From Ryuthela nishihirai (Eukaryota; Arthropoda; Arachnida; Araneae; Heptathelidae), in NCBI GenBank assembly GCA_038380435.1, contig JAWZYU010000007.1, forward strand, positions 88,240,334 through 88,304,333: a stretch of DNA of 64,000 nucleotides. The letters are read 5' to 3'. The notes under the pieces were generated by a model, which was not told where the DNA came from, made no database searches, and worked only from the letters and a program-made list of their open reading frames with translations. The stretch's first letter is position 1. Every line of letters starts with the position of its first letter. The position numbers and the translations under genes are program-made. Of this stretch, positions 1 to 11,140 are shown piece by piece.

Positions 1-26
1 GTAAAAAAAACTCTTCCGTGGTATGA

Positions 27-235
27 GTCCCAAATGTCCCAGCACTGAGATTTATATCTGCTAACCCAAAACCTGCACTCTGCCAGAAAGGTAATACCAA
101 TGGTCTTGGAAAGGCTGCCATTCACCATATGGGACATTGAGCCATTGCCTCCTCTGAGCCATTGGGTCCTTGTGACTTAGCAATTTAGCCCATTGTATGC
201 AAAAAGGTGCTGCTCAGAGGTAAAACGCCCAATAA
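27..235 (+). mobile_element. S1 SINE, old and 5'-truncated
   Basis: Diverged copy of the tRNA-Met-headed SINE described at 2624-3006. It keeps the body (GAGATTTAT, a degraded GGGACATTGAGCC, the CCATTGGGTCC block) and the 3' end with GAGGTAAAACGCCCAA. The tRNA head is missing. No coding potential is claimed for the short overlapping frame. Confidence 0.75.
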
Positions 236-690
236 CTCTCCTGCATACGGAACATGGCTCAACGTCACATACGATGGATAGCAGTTTTATCAAAGCTATA
301 AGAGTTTCTCATCGAGGGCCGGGAGGTTTTAACATACAGAAATCTCAACGTTGGCACAATTTGGAACATAGACATTGAATTTTCGGCAAGATCAAAATTG
401 TTTTAAACAATCAGTATCATAATTGATTAATATTCTTCTTCAGTTTCTTTTCCCTTTAATAGAAAGAATCAGAGGAAAGCACATTTTATATTTTGTAGCA
501 TGAAATGCAGATATGTTTCAGATTCTGCCCCCACCAAAGATTAAATTATATAAAATTTCCTAGAAAGTTATAATTACTACTGTTGTAATTTACAGATTAT
601 TGATTTTAATCTCATTAAATGCATCTATTTTTTTTAGAATAAGAAAAAGATTTAGTTAACATAGGAAACAGTTAGCATGTTGCATGTGTG
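236..690. other. AT-rich spacer, nothing recognised
   Basis: No convincing exon, repeat boundary or RNA gene was seen. The sequence is AT-rich and non-repetitive within the window. Confidence 0.5.
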
Positions 691-885
691 AGTTGTTATT
701 TCAAATTCGCTATTAGATCTAAGGGACCTGGGTTCGAATCCTGGGTAAGGCATGGTGGTTCCTGGGTAGGGCACACATGGTTATTGTGTGTGTTTTTCTG
801 CTGAGGTCCCGCCATCCTCACAGACCTTCTACTACGGCCTTAAACTGACAGGCTCCTGTCAGACCTCTGTGGCAAGCAGCAGCTT
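690..885 (+). mobile_element. S2 tRNA-derived SINE
   Basis: The copy has a B-box-like GGTTCGAATCC near its 5' end, then a body with CTGCTGAGGTCCCGCC, the self-complementary CTGACAGGCTCCTGTCAG and the end GACCTCTGTGGCAAGCAGCAGCTTGAG. Similar copies lie at 62150-62327 and 63240-63425, with fragments at 26034-26086 and 46052-46090. The 3' end runs straight into the minisatellite. Confidence 0.8.
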
Positions 886-2390
886 GAGTTGGCAAAATTC
901 GAAACGACTTCGTAAAATCTAGGTGAGTTGTGAAAATTTGTAATTTTTTTTCTTTTTTTGTAAAATTAAGGGGAGTTAGCAAAATCTAGAGCAGTTGACA
1001 AAATTCGAAGCCACTAGTAAAATACAGGTGAGTTGGCAAAATCTTGGGAAGTTGGCAAAATTCGGAGTGACTTGGCAAAATTTTGGGGGAGTTGGCAAAA
1101 TTCGGAGTGACTTGGCAAAATTTTGGGGGAGTTGGAAAAATTCGGAGTGACTTGGCAAAATTTTGGGGAGTTGGAAAAATTCGGAGTGACTTGGAAAAAT
1201 TTTGGGGGAGTTGGCAAAATTCGGAGTGACTCTGCAAAATCTTGGGAAATTGGCAAAATTCAGAGTGACTTGGTAAAATCTTGGGAAGTTGGCAAAATTC
1301 GGAGTGACTTGGTAAAATCTTGGGAAGTTGGCAAAATTCAGAGTGACTTGGTAAAATCTTGGGAAGTTGGCAAAATTCGGAGTGGCTGGTAAAATCTTGG
1401 GAAGTTGGCAAAATTCGGAGTGACTTGGTAAAATCTTAGGAACTTGGCCAAATTTTGGAGGAATTGCCAAAATTCGAAGTGACTTGGCAAAATCTTGGGG
1501 AGTTGGCAAAATTCGGAGTGACTTGGCAAAATTCAGAGTGACTTGGTAAAATCTTGGGAAGTTCGCAAAATTCGGAGTGACTTGGCAAAATTTTGGGGGA
1601 GTTGACAAAATTCAGGTGAAATGTAAAAATAGGGATTATTTTTCTTTAAAATTATGACGAATTGGCAAAATCTAAGAGAGTTGGCAAAATTCTGAGTGAC
1701 TTTGCAAAAATCAGGTGAGATGTAAAAATTGTTTTTTTTGTTCTGTAAAATAATGGCGAGTTGGCAAAATTGAGGAAACTTGGCAAAATCTAGAGGCAGT
1801 TGACAAAATTCGGAGTGACTTGCGAAAATCCTGGAGAGTTGGGAAAATTCAGGTGAGATGTAAAAATTACAATCTTTTTTCTGTAAAATTATGGTGTGTT
1901 GGCAAAATTGAGGCAACTTCGCAATATCTAGGAGAGTTGGCAAATATTTGGGAAGTTGGCAAAATTCAGAGTGACTTTGAAAAAATCGGGTGAGTTGTAA
2001 AAATTGGAATTCTTTTCTGTAAAATTGTGGCGAGTTCGCAAAATCTAGGGAAGTTGGTAAAATTCGAATCCACTTGGTAAAATACGGGCGAGTTGTGAAA
2101 ATTGGGATTGTTTTTGTGAAATTAAGGAAAGTTAACAAAATCGAGAAAACTTGGCAAAATTTTGGGAAGTTTGAAAAATTTGAAGTGACTTGGCAAATTC
2201 AGGAGAGATGTAAAGATTGGGATTGGTTTTGTGTAATTTAGGTAAGTTAGCCAAATCAAGGGGATGTGGGAAAATTCACACTGACTTGCTTCAATTCAGG
2301 CGAGATGTAAATTTTGGGATTATTTCTGTGAAAATATGGCTAGATGGCAAAATATGAAGTTACATGGCAAAATGCCGATTTGTGAAAATT
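880..2390. repeat. ~39-bp minisatellite with larger repeated modules
   Basis: The core alternates two half-units, close to GAGTTGGCAAAATTCGGAGT and GACTTGGCAAAATTTTGGGG, giving a ~39-bp period that is very regular from about 1020 to 1610. Because 39 is divisible by three, long open frames with a 13-residue period appear on both strands; they are repeat artefacts. Both flanks (890-1020 and 1610-2380) carry a recurring module, close to AGGTGAGATGTAAAAATTG followed by a T-rich run and TGTAAAATTATGGCGAG, spaced roughly 100-150 bp apart. Confidence 0.92.
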
Positions 2391-2623
2391 GACTACCCTC
2401 CCTCCCCCACGGAACAAAAATCTAGGTACGAACGTGACAGACACATTTTTTCGTCAGTTGTCAAAATTTGATTTTCGAGTTGGAAAATTTTCGATTTCTC
2501 CCCCCCACCACCACCACAATCATAGTCCTTCGCTACGCCCTTGTCTGTGAGAAAAGCAGGACTTCGGCAGAAAAAAAAACACAAAACTCCATGCTTTACC
2601 CAGGGACGGAACCAGCAGATGCC

Positions 2624-3006
2624 TATGGGGCGGGGGTGGCTCAGTCGGTAGCGCGCCAGGCTCATAATCTGTAGTTCCCAGGTTCGAGTCCCAGCTGGGT
2701 CAGCGTTGAGATTTATCTCCGCAAAACTCCCCGCCCACGGTCAGTAGGGGACACCGATGGGCTTGGTAAAGGCCGCCGTCCGTCGGATGGGACGTTAAGC
2801 CGTGGCCCCGTGTGCGGGAGAGCCATACCCTGTGCACATTAAAGAACACGCTGGATGGCCTTGACGGGAGGCTACCATCTGTCTCCCAACAGCTGTTCCA
2901 GTGGGTCCTCTCCCCCAACCTTCTCTGAGCCTTCGGGGTCCATGTGACCTGGCCATTTAGCCCATGGTGTGCAAAAAAGTGCCGCTCAGAGGTAAAACAA
3001 CCCAAC
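2624..3006 (+). mobile_element. S1 SINE, full length with tRNA-Met-like head
   Basis: The head at about 2629-2702 looks like an elongator tRNA-Met. It has an A-box region TGGCTCAGTCGGTAGCGCGC, an anticodon-loop segment CTCATAA that presents CAT, and the B box GGTTCGAGTCC. A ~300-bp body follows with GGGACGTTAAGCC and CCCTGTGCACATTAAAGAAC, ending in GAGGTAAAACAACCCAA. The copy is flanked by the perfect 12-bp duplication CCAGCAGATGCC (2612-2623 and 3007-3018). The GGGACGTTAA/TTAAAGAAC blocks recall a widespread animal SINE central domain; I could not check that. It has RNA polymerase III promoter boxes and no coding capacity. Confidence 0.93.
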
Positions 3007-3566
3007 CCAGCAGATGCCATAAAACGTATCAATATCTGCAGAACAAACACTCCAATAATTTTACATTTAAGATACTTTTTAAGACGAAAAAGTTTCAGTA
3101 ATGTTTCATGAAATTGCTTCAGAAAGGGAGGTAAGAAGGAAAAAATTTATAGTGATGCGTTGTTTTGCGATAGAAGAAAGATGATCAATGGTTAAACTTT
3201 GCTAAGAGTTTGCGTTTGAATTCAGAATTTGAATTTCAAATCTTTTCTTCTATTTAATGGACAAATTGACGTATTGAGAAAGACAAAATGATTATTGCAT
3301 TTTAAAAAAATCGTTATTTTAAAACAAGTTTATTTTTTACACCAGAGCCAAAACGTTATGAAGAGTGTATTTATGCAAATCGAAGCAACTGTAGGTAAAT
3401 GACGGCGCGTCTGAAGGTCATGAAATGGTATAAATAACACCTGATACTGAGCTCTGTTTATCAGTGTTATTCTTGTTCTTCAGATGCAAAAGGCAAGAGA
3501 CAAGTGAATTTCACCAAGGCCAAATTGTAATGGTCAGTCGACTGGGTCGGTGCATTTCCGAGACGG

Positions 3567-3826
3567 TTGATTGTTTTACCTCTGAGCGGCACTTTTTTGC
3601 ACACCATGGGCTAAATGGCCAGGCCACAAGGACCCCGAAGGCTCAGAGAAGGTTGGGGGGAGGGGACCCACTGGAACAGCTGTTGGGAGACAGATGGTAG
3701 CCTCCCGTCAAGGCCATCCAGCGTGTTCTTTAATGTGCACAGGGTATGTCTCTCCCGCACACGGGGCCACCGCTTAACGTCCCATCCGACGGATGGCGGC
3801 CTTTCCAAGCCCATCGGTGTCCCCGA
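3567..3826 (-). mobile_element. S1 SINE, 5'-truncated, inside the Tc1 element
   Basis: Minus-strand S1 copy that lacks the tRNA head, as expected from incomplete reverse transcription. The direct duplication CGAGACGG lies on both sides (3559-3566 and 3827-3834). The Tc1 sequence continues across the insertion when compared with the copy near 48780. Confidence 0.88.
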
Positions 3827-3834
3827 CGAGACGG

Positions 3835-4700
3835 CATGCTTGTCTACTGATATTGTCAGCCATGGCTTCAAGAAGTGGTCCTTCAAGAAGTGGTCCGAGG
3901 AGGGAAAACCCACAAACCATTGGCAAGTTGTAGGCTGACCACGGCTCATCGATGCCAGAGGTGAGCGAAGGCTATCCCAAATGGTACGAGCCAACATAAG
4001 GGATAGTGTTGCAATTCGCCTGTAAACTGAATGTTGGTGACGGGAAATGCGTCACAACACACAATACATCGAACCCTCCTGAAAATGGGGCTGCATAGCT
4101 GCAGGCTGCTCCGAGTGCCAATGTTAACCTCCGTTCACCAGAAACGTCGAAAGCACCTACAATGGGCATGCAAGCATCAAAACTGGACTGAAATGATTGG
4201 AAGGTCATCTGGTCCAATGAATCTCGTTTCCTGTTGCCCCATGTGGACAGCCTGGTACATATGTGTCATTTACCTGGGGAAGTGTTGGCAACAGGATGCA
4301 CTGTGAGACGAAAACAAGCCAGTGGAGGAAGTGTAATGTTTTGGGCAATGTTCTGCTGGGAAACCCTGGGTCCAGTCATTCATGTGCAGGAAATTACGAT
4401 ATCTACCACCTACCTAAACATCATTACAGACCAGGTACATCCTTTCATGGCAACGGTATATCTCTCTAATAGTGCCTTCTTTCAGCAAGATAATGTGCCA
4501 TACAGCACTGCCTGGATTGTTCGAGAATGGTTCGTGGAACATGAGGAAGACTTCCAGGTATTGCCCTGGCTCCAAATTCCCCAGACATGAACCCAATTCA
4601 GCATCTGTGGTTTGTATTTGAACACCATATCTAATCTGTGGCGGCTCAACCACGTAACTTATAAGAGTTAAAGGATCTGCTGGTAATGTGTTGGTACCAG
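3835..4700 (+). pseudogene. Tc1-type transposase relic
   Basis: Fragments in different frames match the DDE transposase of Tc1 elements in order. There is a KRRKHLQWACKHQNWT-like segment near 4140, a GGSVMFWAMF-like segment near 4325, and an FFQQDNVPYSTAWIVREWF segment near 4480 that holds the second catalytic Asp. The frame breaks at several points, so no active enzyme is encoded. Family knowledge: DDE transposases of this type cut and paste into TA sites. The family assignment is from motif reading. Confidence 0.75.
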
Positions 4701-4796
4701 ATACCACAAGACACGTTTAGAAATCTTGTAGCATCCATGACTCGCCAGGTAAGAACTGTTTTGGAGGCACGTGGAGAACCAACATAACACATTTAG

Positions 4797-4993
4797 GCCT
4801 TAACTGGCATAGTGGTTAGGCAGCTAGCGACTGTTCCAGCAAGGCAAACTTTGTGTGTTGTGTTAGCTCTAACTAAGGCAGTGGTCAGCAGTGACTTCGG
4901 TCTTAGTAGGGCATGTCCTTGTATGAGAAGGCCTGTATTAAGCTAGGAGTAGCTTCTAGGATTCTTCTCTGTCCTATATGTCGCAAATCAAAA
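4797..4993 (+). mobile_element. S5 SINE-like repeat
   Basis: Starts AACTGGCATAGTGGTTAGGC, resembling a tRNA D-arm region, and ends with CTGTCCTATATGTCGCAAAT and an A-rich tail. A reverse-strand copy lies at 9800-10003 with the same order of blocks (CTGGCATAGTAGTTAG, GTTAGCTCTAACTGAGGCAG, CTCTGTCCTGTATG). It sits just inside the right terminal repeat of the Tc1 element. Confidence 0.7.
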
Positions 4994-5042
4994 AAAGAAA
5001 AATATTAGGCAGGTGGTCATAATGTTTGGGCTCTTCAGAGTA

Positions 5043-5600
5043 TTTGCTCTATGGTTACGTAAATCATGTATATTTATTTCTGCAACTATCCTATAACTTC
5101 AATGATTTTTAGACTTCTTTTTGGCTTCGCAATATTATTTCCAAGTAGAAAGTGAAAATAGTTTAAACTGCGCATTCGCGAGTGTCCCATAGTGTTGCCA
5201 ACTTAAATTTTTAGTGTGCTGTGAGCAAAAATATTTGGAGAATCATTGCTGTATAAAACCGAAAATGAATAATAAATATCTAGGTGATATACGATGCATG
5301 CGAGTAAAGCAAAGTTTGAAAGAATTAACGACGAAATGACAAAAAAAAATATTTTGCGTTATGCAATCGATACGTAATCGAAAATATTCTGGTTATGCAA
5401 AAAGGGCTGTAAATGGTAGCTAGGTAATCACTGTCAGGAGAGCTATGCACCTATCCCCTCTGATGATGCATAGAACTGGCCAGGGCTAGCATTTAATGTC
5501 CCACCCCGCCTTCTCGTGGTGCAGACGAAAGAGATATTCTCTTGTGGAAGTGAACGGAAGAGAGGCTGCCAGATTAGTGTGTCCTACTGGACAACTATGG
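5043..5600. other. Unassigned spacer
   Basis: No exon or element boundary is supported. The part after about 5460 may belong to the 5' untranslated part of the LINE copy that follows, but no second copy covers it here. Confidence 0.4.
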
Positions 5601-7681
5601 TTACTTTTTTTTTCTACCCAGCTGAGTGGTCACAAAATAGGGTCCTGGAGCTGACCATATAAACCTATTGGACTGGACTGAGATAAGGCTCTGAACTTGA
5701 TTATGGATCCTAAATTTGCTGCACTGGTAGGCTTCTGTTGGGGGAAAATCTTCCACTGTGTTTTCTGTTTGTTTGTGGGTTGACAGCCCCAAGTGAATAG
5801 ATTCACAGGATATGTTTTATCAATTGGTGGATAATCCTAAAAAGAGGTCATCGCAGGCACCTGAACACTTGCTTCAACTGCTATATTCAAATTCTACATT
5901 GAAGGTGGTCTTCCTGTATGGATGGCTTCAACCTTCAACCTATAGCAGTGGAGGAACGGGTCTTTCCCCTGTCCTGAGATTAGAGGGCTTTTTGATATTG
6001 TTGGCATTTCCTCTCTCAATAAACATAGTTTCTTTAAACACCCCCTGACCATTTTCTCGCCATAGGTAGTTGAAATATAAAGACTCTGCACAGAGATTAT
6101 TCCTTGATATCCTCACACAAGAATTTCAGCATTATAATTTAGATATTCCCGGCTTGCAAGAGACCAGATATAGATATAAAGGTCAGATTCTTAAAAATAA
6201 TCTTAAATTTCTCTTTTTAGGGAGGGAAGATAATAAGCATCTCCAATGTGTAGGTCTGCTTATAAGCAGATACGCTACTGAAGCTCTTCTCGGATATGAG
6301 TGCATCAATGACAGGTTTCTTCCAGCTAAATTTCAGACAAACATTAAAGACTTGAATATTACCTGCTGTTATGCCCCACTGAGGATGCCGATGAGGATAA
6401 TGATAGGATTTACAGACAACTTCGGGATATTTTGAATTCTGTCATGAAAGGAGATATTACCCTTGTTCTAGGTGACTTCAATGCCAAAGCTAGTACTGAC
6501 TCTGACCTTTGGGGAGGATTTTTTTTGGATAGGCCCTTTTGGTATTGGTAGCTGCAATGGAAATGGGCAACGTCTCCTATAGGTAAGTAAACTCAATGGT
6601 TTCAGAATAACTAACACTTATTACAAAAACCACGACATACATAAGTACACATGGGTGTCACCTATTAGGTTGCATAAGAATATGATTGATTTATATTAAT
6701 TAACAGCAAATGGGCTAGTTCTGTTAGGAATACCATGTCATATAGGGGAGCTAACACTGGATCTGACCAGTACCGTGTTAAAAATGTCTTGCAACTTAAA
6801 CTTAAGAAGTGGTGTGCTAAGGTTAAAAAATTTTCCTTTAATTCTGAAGCTCTGAAAGAACCAGTTGCAGCTAAAGCTTTCCATAATAGGTTACTTAGTC
6901 ATTATGACAATCATGGTTTGTTTACTACTGAAGTTGAGGAAGAATAGAACCGTTTTAAACTCTACTCTTTCAGGAAAAAGAAGCAGAGGAAGCAAAATTA
7001 TTTGAATGATAATACACTTGCTTATTTCAGAAAGAAAGAACTGCAGGAATGTCCTTAATCAATACCCTACTAGTCCTAATCGAAAGCATTACAGAGAGCT
7101 TAATAAACGTGTAAAGGATCAGTTAGCTACTGATAAGAATCTTTGGCTTGATGGCTTGGCTGACAAAGCTGAGGAAGCAGTTAGGCAGCCCAACAGCAGA
7201 GTGCTGTACCAGATATTTAATGTTTTGTGTGGTAGAAAACGGACAAGTATACAGGGATTCAAGGATAAACAAGGTAAGGTTATAGAAGATGAGTAATCTG
7301 TCATGGTTAGGTGGGCTGAGCATTTCACTGATATTCTAAACAATGGTTAGTTCTACTCCCATTTTTTGTAATGATGATAAATCCATTACTGGCTTTAATG
7401 CTGGCCCTATAACACAGTCTGGTCATTTTGGCTATTTCTAAACTTAAACTTCATAAATACCCAGTTATGGATTAAATTACTACGGAAATGCTTAGAGATG
7501 GGAATGTTTCGGTTACCATATGGATGACTGAAATTTTGAATATCTGTTATGAAAAAGGCATGGTTCCTAAGGACTTTATTATCCCTATTTTAAAAAACGA
7601 ATATCGCAGTTCTTATGACAACTATAGGGGTATCAGCCTATTCTATGTTCCAAGGAAAGTTCTTTGCATGATTGTGCTTAA

Positions 7682-8209
7682 CCCTTTCAGGACCATAAGG
7701 TTTCTAAGAGTAAATATTAGTATGTAACTGTTTATTTTAATTTGTTTAGACGTAAAATAAATAAAAATCATAAGAAAAATACATAACAATGTGTAGTTTT
7801 TTTGGAATTTTATGGGAAATATTTTTCCCAATGGACTATAAAGGTAACACAAATTATAGTTAGGCTTATTATGCAATGTCTTTTATTTATTGGTTTATTA
7901 GAACAAAATGTTAACTAAAATCATACAAAATTATGAAATAAAATTACTATACAAAATGATGTGCTAATTATGATATTCTGCGAAGCAATTTCTTTTGGTA
8001 GTGAGGCAAAGATGGACATTGCACATAGTACATATATTATGCGTCCTGACAGTTCTGTTTTTGTTTTCTAAACGTTCCCGTTTACGTAATTGCGTTCGGC
8101 ATACGTTCTATTTTGACATTCTGTATAAAAAATGCAGATAAGGTTATAATTAAATACGACAATCACCAATTTTAAAATGGGAAAAATGTTTCCCTTAGTC
8201 GTGAAAGGG
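7682..8209. mobile_element. piggyBac-like MITE in a TTAA site
   Basis: The 528-bp insert is flanked by TTAA on both sides (7678-7681 and 8210-8213). It starts CCCTTTCAGGACC and ends GTCGTGAAAGGG, so the ends are inverted. The LINE reads through TGCTTAATAGAATTAAG if the insert and one TTAA are removed, which proves the boundaries. There is no coding capacity. Confidence 0.88.
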
Positions 8210-8611
8210 TTAATAGAATTAAGAATCTGGTTGACAGTCAATTGCGTGATGAGCAATGTGGATTCAGAAGTGGTAGAGGATGTGTAGATCAGATATTTTA
8301 ACTTAAGCAGATTCTTGAGAAATGTTTAGTTTCAGAAACCTTTGTTTGCTAGCTTTGTTGATTTCAAAAGAGCTTTCGACTCTGTTAATCATTATAATTT
8401 TTGGTTGATTATGAGATCGTATGGCATACCAGACAAGTTAGTTAGCATACTATAAGCTCTCTATAATAACAGTCAGTCGCGCTGCATGCTTCTGGTATTC
8501 GACAACGGTGCATTTTGTGTCCTTTCTTCATTAGTTTGGTTAGTGATTACGTTTTTCGCAATTCATTGCAAGGGAAAGGTTTTGGCCTTAAGTGATCTGG
8601 AGATACGAAAA

Positions 8612-8888
8612 TTCCGCCTCTGTGGAGTCTTTAGGGCTTTATTCATGTCTCAGGAGATAATTGTGGTGCCTCAAAGTATGTCCGTATCATCTCCACTACG
8701 AGGTTAATCATTCACATCCTCATCATGATAACCTAATCTTAAATTACTTTCTCCAAAAATTAATAACACTATTCAAATTACACTTTGAATAGTGTTAATT
8801 ATTTTTGATTTAGATTATGCTAATGATAATATAGCCAGAAATTGTGTTGTCCGTATCATCTCCACTACGAGGTTAATCATTCAGTATT
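8612..8888. repeat. Insertion in LINE with 36-bp direct repeats around a hairpin
   Basis: Two perfect copies of a 36-bp sequence starting TGTCCGTATCATCTCCACTA lie at 8679-8714 and 8848-8883. Between them a stem pairs AACACTATTCAAA with TTTGAATAGTGTT. The LINE consensus is interrupted at about 8612 and resumes at about 8888. Confidence 0.75.
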
Positions 8889-9799
8889 TCTGATTTAGGT
8901 TATGCTAATGATTTAGCCCTTTTGGAAAATAATGTTCAGATGAACTCTTTCATTCGAGCTGTTGATGAGACTGGTAGTAGCGTAGATTTTGTTATAAACA
9001 GAGAGAAAACTAAAGTGATGATTAAAATTGGTCAAGCAAGTTGTGACTCAGTTAATCTGAATGGTTGCAGTCTTGAGAACGTGTCAAAGTTTAAATGTAT
9101 TGGGAGCTATGTAATAGATATTGGTGATGTGCAGCCTGAGATTAACAGACAAATAGGGATTGCTGCCAAGACTTTTAAGAATCTATGGAGAATGTGGAGA
9201 AATAGGCGTATACACTTGAAGACTAAAATTAGGCTGTATAAGAGTTTGGTTCTTTTTAGAGTTAGTTATGGTAGTGAAACTTGGACGCTTTGTAAACAAG
9301 ATAACAGGAAACTAGATGCTTGCGCTAAGTTGGGATTAGGTGGTTCAACTTTGTAAGTAACGATGAGGTTAGATAAAAGAGTCTGCAACCTCCTTTAAGC
9401 AGCATATTGTGTGGAGATTCCGTTGATTTGGCCATGTTGCGCGTATGGATAATCATAGAGTAGCGAATAGGGTTATGAACAGAATGCCTAAACACCTCAG
9501 AAAGAGGGGGAGACTAGGATGCAGTGGACAATGTCAAACAGGACCTTGTTAATATTGGTGTGCAGTGACCAGATGAAGCTGGCGTAGCTCAGGACAGATA
9601 TGGTTGGAGAACTAAATTGCGTGGCCTGGTTGGACCTCTGTAGCCCATGGCTGCTTGAGGAGGATGATGCAAAAAGCTGAAACTTCTCAAATAGCGCATA
9701 AGGTAAAAAAATCAAATCTAAGTTACATTCTCCCAATTGTTATTTCTTTGAGTGTAATTAGAACATTTATTTATTAAATGAGGCTCTTTTTCAAATCTG

Positions 9800-10003
9800 T
9801 GGCTTTATTAATGAAACCAGCTGCATTTTATTTTGATTTACAACATACAGGACAGAGGAGCTTTTGTGGGGCTTCTCACACAAATGCATGCCCTATCAAG
9901 CCCAAGTCACAGCTGACCACTGCCTCAGTTAGAGCTAACATCCAAAAATTTGCCTGCTGGAACAGTAGCTAGCTTACTAACTACTATGCCAGTCTAGCAG
10001 AGT
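9800..10003 (-). mobile_element. S5 SINE-like repeat, second copy
   Basis: Reverse complement follows the copy at 4797-4993 over nearly its whole length, including GGCATAGTAGTTAG, GTTAGCTCTAACTGAGGCAG and CTCTGTCCTGTATG, and ends in an A-rich tail. Confidence 0.7.
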
Positions 10004-10520
10004 GATTATATATCTTCATCCTGGAGGGGGACATTTAGGGACATATGGAAGATTTTTTAATCCAAAAATGACACTCTTAACTTTACTAATGGATTATTTA
10101 GCAACCGATATTCTTTTTCAACAGCTTGTCATTTGACCTTTGTGTGTAGTGTATTATGGATTTCCCTTTGTAAAAAAAGAAAGTGGCAACCAAACCTTGC
10201 ACCATTAATTCCTTCAGGAATAAAAGTTGGCTAAAAAAAACACACAGATGTCTTGTAGGGGGCCATGGCCTACACAAGTAGCAGTCATAAGGAAGGAATC
10301 ATGGTCCTTTCCTTATGACCGAAAACTTGTCGAAACCTAAAACTTGAAACTAATATTTCATGTTATTTTCTCTCTGTAGTTACATCTCTCCCTTAACCTT
10401 TATGTCCATGAATAACAAAATATACATAAGTCCATGAATAGACACCCAGATACCTCAATATATTTTGCATGAAAATGCCTATAATTTGGACATTAGAAGT
10501 TTACCAGTACCTGCTACATA

Positions 10521-11140
10521 CACTATCTGATCAAAAGTATCCAGACACCCCTTCTGAGTAGTGGATTCGCCCATATAGCCGCAGTCATGTCCCAAAGAGG
10601 TATAAAAGGACGCACGTGGCCTGGCAAACCTCATAGACATACATGGATAGGAGAATGGGCTGTATGACAAAGCTCGGTGACTTTCAACTTTGCATGGTCA
10701 CAGGAAGCTTTTAGCAACAAATCAGTCGAAGACATTTTGTCCCTACTGCAGCTGCCCCAATCAGCTGTAAGGGATGTTACTGTGAAGTGGAAAAGTCTAG
10801 GAGCAATAACAGCACAATAGCAACCCTGTAGGGCACATAAAATGACAGAACGGGATCGCCGTGTGAAGAGGATGGTGCAACAAAATCGCCTATCTTCGAT
10901 TGCGACACTCACCACCAAGTTCCAAAATACCTCTGGAAGCAACACCAGCACCGTCACAGTTTGTTGCAAGCTGCAGGAAATGGGTTTCCATGGCCAAGCA
11001 GCACCACACAAGCCTATCATCAACATGATCAATGCCAAGAGTCGGTTGGAGTGGTGGAAAGCACTGCACCAACGAACTCTTCAGCAGTGGAACTGTGTTC
11101 TCTGGAGTAATGAATCACGCTTCACCATCGGATGGTTCAC
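10521..11140 (+). mobile_element. Tc1-like transposon, 5' half
   Basis: Begins after TA with CACTATCTGATCAAAAGTAT, a Tc1 terminal repeat; the matching 3' end occurs alone at 42240-42492. The reading frame at 10842-11137 gives MTERDRRVKRMVQQNRLSSI, then a second helix-turn-helix region, and LWSNESRFTI, the first catalytic motif with the usual SDESRF changed to SNESRF. The copy stops there, so the second Asp and the Glu are missing. It cannot encode an active transposase. Confidence 0.82.

Larger units (their letters stand above)
3340..5040 (+). mobile_element. Tc1-like transposon, nested with two SINEs
   Basis: The terminal inverted repeats are flanked by TA (3338-3339 and 5041-5042). The left end begins CACCAGAGCCAAAACGTTAT and the right end finishes CATAATGTTTGGGCTCTTCA plus GAG. 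Removing the S1 SINE at 3567-3826 and the S5 SINE at about 4797-4993 leaves ~1.24 kb, a normal Tc1 size. A second copy of the family is at 48564-49530. The transposase is frameshifted. Confidence 0.85.
5600..9669 (+). mobile_element. RTE-type LINE copy, decayed
   Basis: Same family as the better copy at 36807-39900. From about 5930 it follows that copy through an endonuclease region (fragments at 6070-6435, 6735-6947 and 7006-7296), the reverse transcriptase (7488-7680, 8214-8610 and 8890-9350) and the 3' end TAGCCCATGGCTGCTTGAGG with ATGATG at 9650-9669. Stops and frameshifts are numerous. It is split by a piggyBac-like MITE at 7682-8209 and an unclassified insertion at about 8612-8888. The 5' limit is uncertain. 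Confidence 0.85.

Noticed and set aside
976..2138. Long open frames up to 210 codons on both strands with 13-residue periodicity
   Set aside because: They arise because the minisatellite period of 39 bp is a multiple of three; several frames are open at once and none has protein-like character.
2629..2702. A functional tRNA-Met gene
   Set aside because: It heads a SINE body, the acceptor stem does not pair well, and it is repeated with the body at other sites.
2700..3050. Open frames inside the S1 SINE (also at 3611-3938, 28062-28331, 61140-61418 and 62404-62927)
   Set aside because: The same peptide appears at every SINE copy in either orientation; the element is tRNA-derived and non-coding.
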